From assembly GCA_910575075.1 (NCBI GenBank), contig CAJTCY010000004.1:1-64000 (forward strand): a stretch of DNA of 64,000 nt, written 5' to 3'. Shown piece by piece: positions 36,056-44,579 of the stretch; position 1 is the first letter of the stretch, and each line of letters opens with the position of its first letter. A model generated the notes under the pieces. It was not told where the DNA came from and did not search any database. It worked only from the letters and a program-made list of their open reading frames with translations. This DNA comes from Lachnospiraceae bacterium. GTDB taxonomy: Bacteria > Bacillota > Clostridia > Lachnospirales > Lachnospiraceae. A program made the position numbers and the translations under genes.

Positions 36056-37058
36056 CGATCTCGTCACCTCCACCTCTGGAGATTACAATTTCTGCGGAAT
36101 CTTCCAGTTTACGTATAATACCAACTATCTTCTGCTGGGCTTCTTCTACATCCTTCATACGAACCGGACCCATATATTCCATATCTTCTTTAATCATGGA
36201 AGCAAGACGCTTAGACATATTCTTAAAGATTACATTCTGAACATCTTCATTTGCCGCTTTCAGAGCCACACCCAGATCGTTGTTGTCTACATCTCTGAGC
36301 ACACGCTGAATCGCACGGTCATCCAGAAGAAGGATATCCTCAAATACGAACATCTTCTTACGGATTTCATCTGCCAATTCAGGTTCTTCGATCTCAAGAG
36401 ATTCCATAATATGCTTTTCTGTGGCACGGTCTACCGTATTCAAAATATTTACAACTGCATCCACGCCGCCCACGATCGTGTAATCCTGATTTACCAAAGA
36501 TGAAAGCTTGCGTTCCAATACTCGTTCCACTTCCTTTATTACATCCGGAGACGTCCTGTCCATCATAGCAATACGCTTTGCCACATCTGCCTGCTTCTCA
36601 GGAATCAGTGAACTGATAATAACAGACGCCTGACCTGCTGACAAATATGACAAAATCATAGCTATAGTCTGCGGATGCTCATCCTGAATAAAATTCAATA
36701 ATTGCGAAGGATCTGTCTTACGCACAAACTCGAAAGGACGTACCTGAAGAGATGCTGTCAGCTTGGAAATAACGCCCTGAGCTTTTTCCTCGCCCAATGC
36801 TTTTTCCAACAGCTCCTTTGCATAACCAATACCACCCTCTGCAATATACTGCTGAGCCAGGCAGACCTGGTAAAACTCATTCAGGACATCTTCCTTCACC
36901 TGAGGAGAGATACTTCTGGTATTGGCAATTTCCAGAGTAAGTTCTTCAATTTCTTCTTCTTTTAAATGTTTAAAAATAGAGGCTGATTTCTCCGGTCCCA
37001 ATGCAATTAACAATATTGCCGCCTTTTGAACACCTGAATATTCTTCTGAACTTGCCAT
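36048..37058 (-). CDS. fliG: Flagellar motor switch protein FliG
   Basis: 336 residues from the ATG at 37058. The N-terminal domain binds FliF (VQKAAILLIALGPEKSASIF). The middle has the EHPQTIAMIL sequence. The C-terminal torque domain has the charged helix FEDILLLDDRAIQRVLRDVD. FliG receives torque from MotA. Its start overlaps the fliF stop, and its end overlaps the fliH start. Confidence 0.97.
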   Translation of the reverse strand: MASSEEYSGVQKAAILLIALGPEKSASIFKHLKEEEIEELTLEIANTRSISPQVKEDVLNEFYQVCLAQQYIAEGGIGYAKELLEKALGEEKAQGVISKLTASLQVRPFEFVRKTDPSQLLNFIQDEHPQTIAMILSYLSAGQASVIISSLIPEKQADVAKRIAMMDRTSPDVIKEVERVLERKLSSLVNQDYTIVGGVDAVVNILNTVDRATEKHIMESLEIEEPELADEIRKKMFVFEDILLLDDRAIQRVLRDVDNNDLGVALKAANEDVQNVIFKNMSKRLASMIKEDMEYMGPVRMKDVEEAQQKIVGIIRKLEDSAEIVISRGGGDEIVV

Positions 37059-37059
37059 A

Positions 37060-38664
37060 TCACTCCCACTCCTCATTCAACCAGTTTCTAAGCAGCGACG
37101 CCACTGCCTCGGGATTTTCGTCAACAAATTTTTCAATTAAAACACGCGTCTCAGATTTCTCGGAAAATCCGATATCTTCCAGATTATCCTGCGCTTCCTT
37201 GGTAGACGCCAGCAGAGACTCCACAGAAAGCTCTGGCTCTACTTCTTCTACCTGCTCTCTTCTGGTGCTGCGGAACACTACATATCCCAGCATCAGCATA
37301 ATCAGAACTGCAATAATAATAGGAAGATAATCAAAGAAATCACGATTTCCGCTGTCTGCATATTCAAAAAATGGTACTTCATACGCAACAATTACAATAT
37401 TATCCTCTGAAAATCCAGTTGCCTTTGATACCATCTGGATAAAATCCGGATCCACATCCAGTTTTACCTTCTCACGATTAGCTGCCACAAACTCATCAAA
37501 AGTCATATCATCCAGCTCTCCGCTGGCGCGAAGGGCACTCTCATTATAATTGCGATATTGATTTGCTACTACTGTAATGGAAGAGTTATCATAATTTACT
37601 TCTCCAACTCCGCCTTTGATCGTAGTCACTCTATTACTGGTATTATACTGCCTGTCTTCATCGGAAATCGTCTGGCCGCTGGCCGCTCCGTCCGGCAGAA
37701 CATAAGTTGTGTCTTCACCGTTCGTATCTGTTCCCGGCACTCCGCCGTCTGTACCTGTACTTTCCTGATTAAAAATACGTTCACTGGCAGTAGGTCCATG
37801 ATCTGCCCCTTCATCCGTATAATAATTCGTGTCCACTTCCTGTCTGTCATTAAAGCTGACGTCAAGATTCAGTCCAACAGATGCACTGTCATACACTCCG
37901 GTTCCCAGAATCACATCCTTAACCTGGCTCTTTACCATATTCTCTGCTTTTGTCTTATAAGAAAGCTGGCTGCTGGCTGCTCCCACAGAGGTGGCAGAAT
38001 CTCCGCCTGCAAACAAAACATTTCCCGCAGTGTCCATAATAGAGATATCATCCATATTATCATTTCCCACTGCCGTCGCAATCCATCTTGCCAGGCCGCT
38101 TGCTGTCTCTTCATCCATATCTTCCGTGAGAGAAAGGGTGACAGCAGCATATGTATTATCTTCCAGAGCAAGCACTGTTCCGTCATCGACAGGCATGCTC
38201 AGCTTCACGGTAGCACTTTCCACCGTATCAAGTTTTTCCAGGTGAGCTCCCAGTTCTTCCTGCAGATAAAGCTGATACTTCTTTGTTTTATCTGCCTCTG
38301 TGTTGCTGAATCCGCCCTCAAACACATTGCTCAGCTCATATCTGGAAGCCGGAATTCCGTTTTCTCCTAATAAAATCGCCGCATTGGCTTCATCTTCTGA
38401 TTTTACTGAAAAATTCAATCCGTCATTAGAGACTTCGTAATTGATATTCGATCCTTCTAATAACTCCTTTACCTGTCCCGCTTCTTTGGTATTCTCGCAG
38501 CTTCTGATCGGCACCATCGTAGGTGTCGTCAAAATCCTGACAACAATCACCAGCGCAACTATGACTGCCAGCGTAATACTGGCCATTATCGTCTTTTGTT
38601 TTACCGAAAATTTATTCCACCATTCTAATATCTGTCCGGGAATATTTCTTATTCTCTCCTGCAT
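37060..38664 (-). CDS. fliF: Flagellar MS-ring protein FliF
   Basis: 534 residues. Two membrane helices (about 25-46 and 447-468) enclose the periplasmic-type ring domains (YscJ-like part with SRYELSNVFEGGFSNTEADK, and LARWIATAVG). The C-terminal cytoplasmic peptide (VASLLRNWLNEEWE) is the FliG-binding segment. FliF builds the MS ring on which the motor assembles. The ribosome site AGGAGA is at a good distance. Confidence 0.97.
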   Translation of the reverse strand: MQERIRNIPGQILEWWNKFSVKQKTIMASITLAVIVALVIVVRILTTPTMVPIRSCENTKEAGQVKELLEGSNINYEVSNDGLNFSVKSEDEANAAILLGENGIPASRYELSNVFEGGFSNTEADKTKKYQLYLQEELGAHLEKLDTVESATVKLSMPVDDGTVLALEDNTYAAVTLSLTEDMDEETASGLARWIATAVGNDNMDDISIMDTAGNVLFAGGDSATSVGAASSQLSYKTKAENMVKSQVKDVILGTGVYDSASVGLNLDVSFNDRQEVDTNYYTDEGADHGPTASERIFNQESTGTDGGVPGTDTNGEDTTYVLPDGAASGQTISDEDRQYNTSNRVTTIKGGVGEVNYDNSSITVVANQYRNYNESALRASGELDDMTFDEFVAANREKVKLDVDPDFIQMVSKATGFSEDNIVIVAYEVPFFEYADSGNRDFFDYLPIIIAVLIMLMLGYVVFRSTRREQVEEVEPELSVESLLASTKEAQDNLEDIGFSEKSETRVLIEKFVDENPEAVASLLRNWLNEEWE

Positions 38665-38696
38665 GTGACTCTCCTACTATTTCCTGCTGCAAACGA

Positions 38697-39008
38697 CTAA
38701 ATCTGCATGTTCATAATTTCTTTATAAGCTTCCAGCATCCTGTCTCTGACCGCTGTTGTATAATTCAGAGCAATAGTCGCTTTCTCCTGAATCGCATTCA
38801 GATCATGGGTGTTAGTGGCATATCCCAGTGCAAACTGCATGGTTGCCTCTTCCGATTGATTCTGTAAATCATTTGTTTCATTTATCATATCCATAGCCGA
38901 CTGCAGAACGCTCTCAAAACCCTTGTCCTGCCCGGCAACCTGCCGGGCTGCGTCAACTGTGTTTTTAAGATAATCTGCCGTCACATTATGTAAAGCTGAA
39001 ATATCCAT
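38697..39008 (-). CDS. fliE: Hook-basal body adaptor FliE
   Basis: 103 residues. The C-terminal part carries the FliE signature NQSEEATMQFALGYATN and IQEKATIALNYTTAVRDRML. FliE joins the MS ring to the rod. The GGAGG site is eight bases from the ATG. Confidence 0.95.
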   Translation of the reverse strand: MDISALHNVTADYLKNTVDAARQVAGQDKGFESVLQSAMDMINETNDLQNQSEEATMQFALGYATNTHDLNAIQEKATIALNYTTAVRDRMLEAYKEIMNMQI

Positions 39009-39024
39009 CTAATTCGCCTCCTGT

Positions 39025-39468
39025 TTATGCTTTACCAAGCTCTAATCCTTTCAAAGCAATCGCCTTACTGGTCTCAAAGGCCGTAATATTTGCTTCATAA
39101 GAACGGCTGGCATCAATCATATTTGTCATTTCTGTAATAATATTCACATTGGGATAAGATACATATCCATTTTCATCTGCATCCGGATGAGCAGGATCAT
39201 ATTTCATAATATAATCACTTTCTGTATCTTCTGAAACCTGGCTGACTTTTACGCCATTCCCAAGATATGCTTCCCGGGTATTGCTCAGTATCTGGCTGAA
39301 CGGTGTCACCTGCTTCTCCCGAAAGGTCACAATTTTACGGGTATAAGGGGTTCCATCTTCTGTTCTGGTAGTAGTTACATTTGCAACATTCTCAGATATC
39401 ACATCCATTCGAAACCGCTGTGCAGTCATACCAGATGTACTGATGTTAAACGACTGAAATAATGACAT
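39025..39468 (-). CDS. flgC: Proximal rod protein FlgC
   Basis: 147 residues from the ATG at 39468 (GGAGGAAGAGAA before it). The rod-protein start SLFQSFNISTSGMTAQRFRM and end IDASRSYEANITAFETSKAI are diagnostic. It forms the proximal rod with FlgB. Confidence 0.97.
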   Translation of the reverse strand: MSLFQSFNISTSGMTAQRFRMDVISENVANVTTTRTEDGTPYTRKIVTFREKQVTPFSQILSNTREAYLGNGVKVSQVSEDTESDYIMKYDPAHPDADENGYVSYPNVNIITEMTNMIDASRSYEANITAFETSKAIALKGLELGKA

Positions 39469-39532
39469 TTCTCTTCCTCCTGCTTCCTGCCTCATAAGGC
39501 ATTTTTTCTATCATCCCAAAGGGATGGACATT

Positions 39533-39922
39533 CTACTTAATCACACTCTTAATCCTGGCAAATTCTTTTGTCATACTGTCAATCAAACCATTATATTTAA
39601 TCCTGTTTGACACCAGTTCTGCCTGTTCCTGTTCCGGATCCACGTTATTTCCGTCCAGGCGGTAAGAATAACTTGCGGAATCTGTATAAATGGATGCATT
39701 CAAATGGTTCATATGCAGATTGCTGACCTTATCATCCAAAGATACATACTTAGACCTGCCCAGTTCTCTTTTCAGAACCCCTTCAAAATTCACATCCTGG
39801 CGCTTATATCCTGGCGTATCGCTGTTGGAAATATTGTTGACAATCGCAGTGTCCCGCAGCCATGCCGCATCTGCTGCTTTATTCCATACATCAATGTAAT
39901 CATAAATACCACTGCTTAACAT
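39533..39922 (-). CDS. flgB: Proximal rod protein FlgB
   Basis: 129 residues; the rod signature AIVNNISNSDTPGYKRQDVNF is in the first third. It is the first gene of the fla/che operon. The ATG at 39922 follows GGAGCAG. No flgB promoter of high quality is seen in the leader, so read-through from codY or a non-SigA start is possible. Confidence 0.96.
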   Translation of the reverse strand: MLSSGIYDYIDVWNKAADAAWLRDTAIVNNISNSDTPGYKRQDVNFEGVLKRELGRSKYVSLDDKVSNLHMNHLNASIYTDSASYSYRLDGNNVDPEQEQAELVSNRIKYNGLIDSMTKEFARIKSVIK

Positions 39923-40242
39923 AATACTGCTCCTTCCATCTTCTGTATTCTTCTCTGTATTTCTTTCAAAAACATATACAAATTTATCTTATTATAGATT
40001 ATCGCAATAGACCTTATATTGCAAGCATTTTTTTGCAATTTTTTATCAAAATTTACTGTATCTTGTGTTTTTTCGTCGAAACATCCACAAATAGCTGGGA
40101 TTTTTTTCCCTATCCCCAAAAATACGTTATAATTTTTTTCCATAATTATCCATTTGTTTTTTCTTATTATATGGACATTCTGTATAAAATATGATTTAAA
40201 AATAAACCGCATCTCTTTTCCAAAACCTTGTTCCGTGAACGC
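39923..40242 (-). promoter_or_regulatory. Leader region of the fla/che operon
   Basis: About 320 very AT-rich bases between the codY terminator and flgB. The best SigA-like pair on the minus strand is TTGCAA (40019-40024) and GATAAT (39998-40003), with a short 15-base spacer. AATTTT and AAAATT half-sites of CodY type occur at 40037-40053 but five, not three, bases apart, so CodY control is only a guess. The open frame crossing this stretch has no family resemblance. Confidence 0.4.
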
Positions 40243-40280
40243 AAAAAAAGGAATCTGTAAGTCCCCCTGCAAATTCCTTT
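40243..40280 (-). terminator. Intrinsic terminator of codY
   Basis: On the minus strand AAAGGAAT pairs with ATTCCTTT and is followed by a run of seven T. It lies about 20 bases after the codY stop and separates codY from the flagellar operon. Confidence 0.8.
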
Positions 40281-40301
40281 TCTTTTCACCGCTAAATCCG
40301 T

Positions 40302-41090
40302 TTAGCTGTCTTTTATATTCTGTTTCTTAACTTTCTCCAGTTCATCAAACACCACATCATTCAGTACTTTGATATACGTGCCCTTCATGCCGGAAGATCT
40401 GGACTCAATTACACCTGCACTTTCAAACTTACGCAGCGCATTGACAATAACGCTCCTTGTGATCCCAACCCTGTCCGCAATTTTGCTCGCAACAAGAATG
40501 CCTTCTTTGCCTTCCATCTCATCAAAAATATGAGTAATCGCTTCCAGTTCTGAAAAAGACAAAGTGCTGATAGCAGATTTAACAATCTGCACTTTGCGGT
40601 TCTCTTCTGCGCTTTCTTCGTTCACCGAACGCATCATTTCAAGTCCAACCACTGTAGTTCCATATTCGCTCAATATGATATCATCAATATCATACGGCTC
40701 TTCCAAGCGATATACAAACAAGGTACCCAGCCGTTCGCCAGCAATATCAATAGGGGTGATGATCGCCTGGTACGTTTTCACTTCCTGCGAAACAAACCCC
40801 AGCGTCTCAAGATTCACATTCTCTTTGGTGGACAAAATTCCAAGCAGCCGTTCATTCAGCATAGGATCAATGAATCCTCCCACCTCATCTGCAATCAATT
40901 CCCTTATTTCATCCGTTTTCCCGCATCTGCTGGTTCCCAATACCTTCCCTTTCTTACTGATAACCAGGATATTGGAGTCTAAAATTTCAGTCAAGACTTC
41001 ACAAATGTCATTAAAGACTACTTTCGAGGAATTATTATTATGCAGCAATTTGTTAATTTTTCTTGTTTTGTCTAACAACTGAACACTCAT
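40302..41090 (-). CDS. codY: Global transcription regulator CodY
   Basis: 262 residues. The N-terminal GAF domain binds branched-chain amino acids. The C-terminal winged helix-turn-helix includes ASKIADRVGITRSVIVNALR and RSSGMKGTYIKV. CodY with GTP and isoleucine represses nutrient-uptake, motility and other genes in Firmicutes. The GGAGG site is seven bases from the ATG. It sits between topA and flgB as in B. subtilis, but hslVU, xerC and trmFO are missing from between topA and codY. It has its own promoter. Confidence 0.97.
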   Translation of the reverse strand: MSVQLLDKTRKINKLLHNNNSSKVVFNDICEVLTEILDSNILVISKKGKVLGTSRCGKTDEIRELIADEVGGFIDPMLNERLLGILSTKENVNLETLGFVSQEVKTYQAIITPIDIAGERLGTLFVYRLEEPYDIDDIILSEYGTTVVGLEMMRSVNEESAEENRKVQIVKSAISTLSFSELEAITHIFDEMEGKEGILVASKIADRVGITRSVIVNALRKFESAGVIESRSSGMKGTYIKVLNDVVFDELEKVKKQNIKDS

Positions 41091-41136
41091 AACATACCTC
41101 CTGATTAAAATTTATACTTCTGCTAAAACTACTTAA

Positions 41137-41165
41137 ATTTTATCATATTTTACGCAAAAGTTCAA
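41137..41165 (-). promoter_or_regulatory. SigA promoter of codY
   Basis: TTGAAC (41160-41165) and TAAAAT (41137-41142) on the minus strand are 17 bases apart, and the -10 has a TGn extension. The transcript would start about 45 bases before the codY ATG. Confidence 0.75.
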
Positions 41166-41291
41166 CAACATTCTACTTTTTTCGTAATTTTTATATAATA
41201 CAGCCATTGTTTTCATCTTGAAAGGATTACTTTCACTTTTGCAAAAAACCAATACAATCCATACACAAAATATATGTTTGCCTGCAATATC

Positions 41292-41332
41292 ATGCTATTT
41301 TCTAACAGCAAGGCTGCTGCATAAAATAGCAT
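41292..41332. terminator. Hairpin after topA
   Basis: ATGCTATTTT (41292-41301) pairs perfectly with AAAATAGCAT (41323-41332). The loop carries a second small stem (CAGCA/TGCTG). No T tract follows on the minus strand, so termination strength is uncertain. It lies just downstream of topA. Confidence 0.55.
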
Positions 41333-41344
41333 ACTTTTCCATCA

Positions 41345-43444
41345 TCAGGGCTGCACCAGACTCCCGGCAGACGACTGCTTCTGCTGCTCTTTTACAAATC
41401 CGCACTGGTTATCTGCACATACCAGTTTATTCCCTTTTTCCAACATATATCCGCCGCATTGCGGGCACTTTTCTTTGGAAGGTTTCTGCCATGACATAAA
41501 TTCACAATCAGGATTCGCTTCACAGCCATAATATTTTCTGCCTTTTTTTGTCTTCTTCATAACAATTTCTTTCCCGCATTTTGGACATTCTACTCCAATT
41601 TTTTCCAGATACGGTTTCGTATTCCGGCAATCTGGAAAACCCGGACATGCCAGAAACCTTCCATGCGGACCATATTTAATCACCATATTTCTGCCGCACA
41701 AGTCACAGACTACATCCGTAACCTCATCCTCAATCTTAACTTTTTCCAATTCTTTTTCCGCAATCTGAACAGCATCCTCAAGATCTGGATAAAAATTGCT
41801 TACCACTGCTTTCCAACCAATAGAGCCTTCCGCCACCTTATCCAGCAGAGATTCCATATTTGCTGTAAACTGCTGGTCCACGATAGCGGGAAACGCCTCT
41901 GTCATGATAGAATTGACCACTTCCCCCAACTCTGTCACATAAAGATTCTTATTTTCTTTGGTAATATAGCGTCTTCCCAGAAGTGTGGTAATCGTAGGCG
42001 CATACGTACTGGGCCGTCCGATCCCCAGTTCTTCCAGCGCTTTTACCAGAGACGCTTCTGTAAAATGTGCCGGCGGCTGTGTAAAATGCTGTTTTTCGTC
42101 CAGCATTTTCAAATTCAGTTCCGTGTCTGTGTCGATCGCCTTCAACAGCACATTATTTTCTGCTTTTTCTTCATCGTCACTGGTATAAACCGATAAAAAG
42201 CCTTCAAATGCAATTTTGGACGCAGATACATGAAAACGGTACTTTCCTGCTTTAATTTTGACAGACGTTGTTTCATACTCAGCACTGCTCATACGGCTTG
42301 CTGTAAAACGGTTCCATATCAATTGATACAGCCGGAACTGGTCACGGCTCAGGGATTCTTTAATTATCGCCGGGGTTCTGGCAATATCCGAAGGACGGAT
42401 AGCCTCATGAGCATCCTGAACATTGGCGCCGCTCTTTTTGTTCTGTGTTGCTGCCGCAGTATATTTCTCTCCATAAGAAGACTGGATATAGTCCCTGGCC
42501 GCCGCATCCGCTTCCTCCGAAACGCGAACAGAATCTGTCCTCAGATAAGTGATAATTCCCACGGTGCCCTGCCCTTTAATATCGACTCCTTCATAGAGCT
42601 GCTGTGCCAGACGCATGGTTTTCTGTGTGGAAAAATTCAGGCGTTTTGCCGCCTCCTGCTGCAAGGTACTGGTGGTAAATGGAAGCGGTGCTTTTTTCGT
42701 CCTGCTTCCCCTTTTTACTTCGAGGACCTTATATTCCTCCTGCTCCAGGTTTTTTAAAATCTCATCCAGCTCTTCTCTGGAATTAATTTCAATTTTACCG
42801 CTCTCATCCCCATAAAATTTTGCCAAGAGATGTTTCTTTTCTCCTGGAATCGCAAGCTGCGCGTCTAATGTCCAATACTCTTTGGGAATAAACGCATTGA
42901 TTTCCTCTTCCCTGTCGCAGATTATGCGCAGTGCCACTGACTGCACACGCCCCGCACTCAGCCCCCGTTTTACTTTAACCCATAAAAGAGGACTGATTCG
43001 ATAGCCAACCATACGGTCCAGCATACGGCGTGCCTGCTGGGCATCCACCAGGTTCATGTCAATTTCTCTGGCCTGTTTCAAAGAAGCCTTGACCGCATTT
43101 TTCGTAATCTCATTAAAACTGATACGGTATACATTTTTCCCTTCCAATTTCAGAGCCTTTGACAGATGCCAGGAAATGGCTTCTCCTTCCCGGTCCGGGT
43201 CCGTTGCCAGATAGACTTTATCAGCTTTCTTCACCGCTTTTCGTAAATTGGCAAGAATATCTCCTTTCCCCCGAATTGTAATGTATTTTGGTTCATAGTC
43301 ATGCTCTACATCTATGCCAAGCTGGCTCTTTGGAAGATCTCTGACATGCCCGTTAGAAGCTTCCACTTCATAATTTTTCCCCAAAAATTTTTTGATCGTC
43401 TTCACCTTTGCCGGTGACTCCACAATTACAAGATACTTTGCCAT
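41345..43444 (-). CDS. topA: DNA topoisomerase I
   Basis: 699 residues, type IA enzyme that relaxes negative supercoils. The Toprim domain starts the chain (KYLVIVESPAKVKTIKKFLG; DPDREGEAISWHL). The catalytic Tyr lies in ITYLRTDSVRVS. Three C-terminal zinc-ribbon units follow: CDLCGRNM, CPKCGKEI and CPQCGGYM with their paired cysteines. I start at 43444 after AGGAGCAGG; the longer frame overlaps dprA by tens of bases and has no family match. Confidence 0.98.
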   Translation of the reverse strand: MAKYLVIVESPAKVKTIKKFLGKNYEVEASNGHVRDLPKSQLGIDVEHDYEPKYITIRGKGDILANLRKAVKKADKVYLATDPDREGEAISWHLSKALKLEGKNVYRISFNEITKNAVKASLKQAREIDMNLVDAQQARRMLDRMVGYRISPLLWVKVKRGLSAGRVQSVALRIICDREEEINAFIPKEYWTLDAQLAIPGEKKHLLAKFYGDESGKIEINSREELDEILKNLEQEEYKVLEVKRGSRTKKAPLPFTTSTLQQEAAKRLNFSTQKTMRLAQQLYEGVDIKGQGTVGIITYLRTDSVRVSEEADAAARDYIQSSYGEKYTAAATQNKKSGANVQDAHEAIRPSDIARTPAIIKESLSRDQFRLYQLIWNRFTASRMSSAEYETTSVKIKAGKYRFHVSASKIAFEGFLSVYTSDDEEKAENNVLLKAIDTDTELNLKMLDEKQHFTQPPAHFTEASLVKALEELGIGRPSTYAPTITTLLGRRYITKENKNLYVTELGEVVNSIMTEAFPAIVDQQFTANMESLLDKVAEGSIGWKAVVSNFYPDLEDAVQIAEKELEKVKIEDEVTDVVCDLCGRNMVIKYGPHGRFLACPGFPDCRNTKPYLEKIGVECPKCGKEIVMKKTKKGRKYYGCEANPDCEFMSWQKPSKEKCPQCGGYMLEKGNKLVCADNQCGFVKEQQKQSSAGSLVQP

Positions 43445-43469
43445 ACGCCTGCTCCTTTTTATTTCTTCA

Positions 43470-44579
43470 TCAAATATCACAGCGAATATAGTAATTTTTA
43501 TATATCTCAGAAACACATCCCTTCCTCTGCAGTGTTTCTAAATTTTCAATCAGCACACCCAGAGAAAGCCCTGTCTTCATAAGAAGTTCCTCCAGGCTTC
43601 TGGGATTAAGACCGAGACAACTATACACCAACCTTTCTAAATTTTCAAGAGAAATTTTTTGTTTTAGGGAAGAATTCTCTCCCGTTTTTGCAAAAATATG
43701 CAACTCGTTCAAAAAATCTTCCACATTTAAAAAAATACCTGCTCCCTGCTGAATCAAACGGTTTGTCCCCTGACTGAGCACATCTGAAACTCTTCCCGGC
43801 ACCGCATAGATATCTTTGCCCTGTTCCAGGGCAAAATCTACTGTAATCAAAGACCCGCTCTTTTCTCTCGCTTCCACTACCAGCACACATTCAGACAGTC
43901 CGCTGATAATCCGGTTTCTCTGTGGAAAATACATGGCAAGCGGTGCAGTATGCGGCGGATACTCCGACAGTACACCGCCTTCTGCCACAAGCCGTTCATA
44001 CAGTTCCTGATTCCCTGCCGGGTAACACACATCTATTCCACATCCCAGCACACCACAGCTATAGCCTCCAGACTGCAGGGCGCCTCTCTGTGCTGCGCTG
44101 TCAATTCCTGCCGCCATTCCACTGATGACAGCAACTTCTGCCATTGCAAGCTCCCGTCCAATTTTCCCTGCCATAGCCTTGCCATATGGAGAACAGTTTC
44201 TGGAGCCTACCACACCTATTGTTCTCTGCTCCCTGCATGGAAGCTTTCCCCTGTAAAACAATCCATATGGCGGATTGTAAATTTCTCTGAGCGCCTGCGG
44301 ATACCCTCCTTCACACCAAAGGACCAGGCTTATATGCTTTTCTTTGCAATATTCCACTGTCCGTTCTGTTCCTTCTAATTGTTTTTGTGCCTTCTTTAAA
44401 TAATCTTTTTCCCGTTCTGTCAGAAAAAGAACCTGGTTCAAGGATTCTGCCTCTGCATGGAAGACCCTCTCGGCTTTTCCAAACATCGTTTCCAAGCTGA
44501 TCTTTTTTCTTCCCGGAAGAAAACTTAAACCGGCAAGCCAGTACTCATATTTACCGCAGCGTTGTTCATGTTCTCTCAT
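43470..44579 (-). CDS. dprA: DNA-processing protein DprA (Smf)
   Basis: 369 residues. The Rossmann-like core has VVGSRNCSPYGKAMAGKIG, ISGMAAGIDSAAQRGAL and PQRNRIISGLS. A C-terminal winged-helix follows (about 310-369). DprA protects incoming single-stranded DNA and loads RecA in transformation, but occurs widely in bacteria not known to be competent. Its ATG overlaps the comM stop (ATGA), and topA follows at 25 bases. Confidence 0.97.
   Translation of the reverse strand: MREHEQRCGKYEYWLAGLSFLPGRKKISLETMFGKAERVFHAEAESLNQVLFLTEREKDYLKKAQKQLEGTERTVEYCKEKHISLVLWCEGGYPQALREIYNPPYGLFYRGKLPCREQRTIGVVGSRNCSPYGKAMAGKIGRELAMAEVAVISGMAAGIDSAAQRGALQSGGYSCGVLGCGIDVCYPAGNQELYERLVAEGGVLSEYPPHTAPLAMYFPQRNRIISGLSECVLVVEAREKSGSLITVDFALEQGKDIYAVPGRVSDVLSQGTNRLIQQGAGIFLNVEDFLNELHIFAKTGENSSLKQKISLENLERLVYSCLGLNPRSLEELLMKTGLSLGVLIENLETLQRKGCVSEIYKNYYIRCDI

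Noticed and set aside
37558..38370. 270-codon open frame on the plus strand
   Set aside because: Antisense to fliF; Cys/His/Arg-rich product with no domain, so a shadow.
39916..40272. 118-codon open frame on the minus strand upstream of flgB
   Set aside because: It crosses the codY terminator and the AT-rich leader, overlaps the flgB start, has no ribosome site and a composition that looks like translated non-coding DNA.
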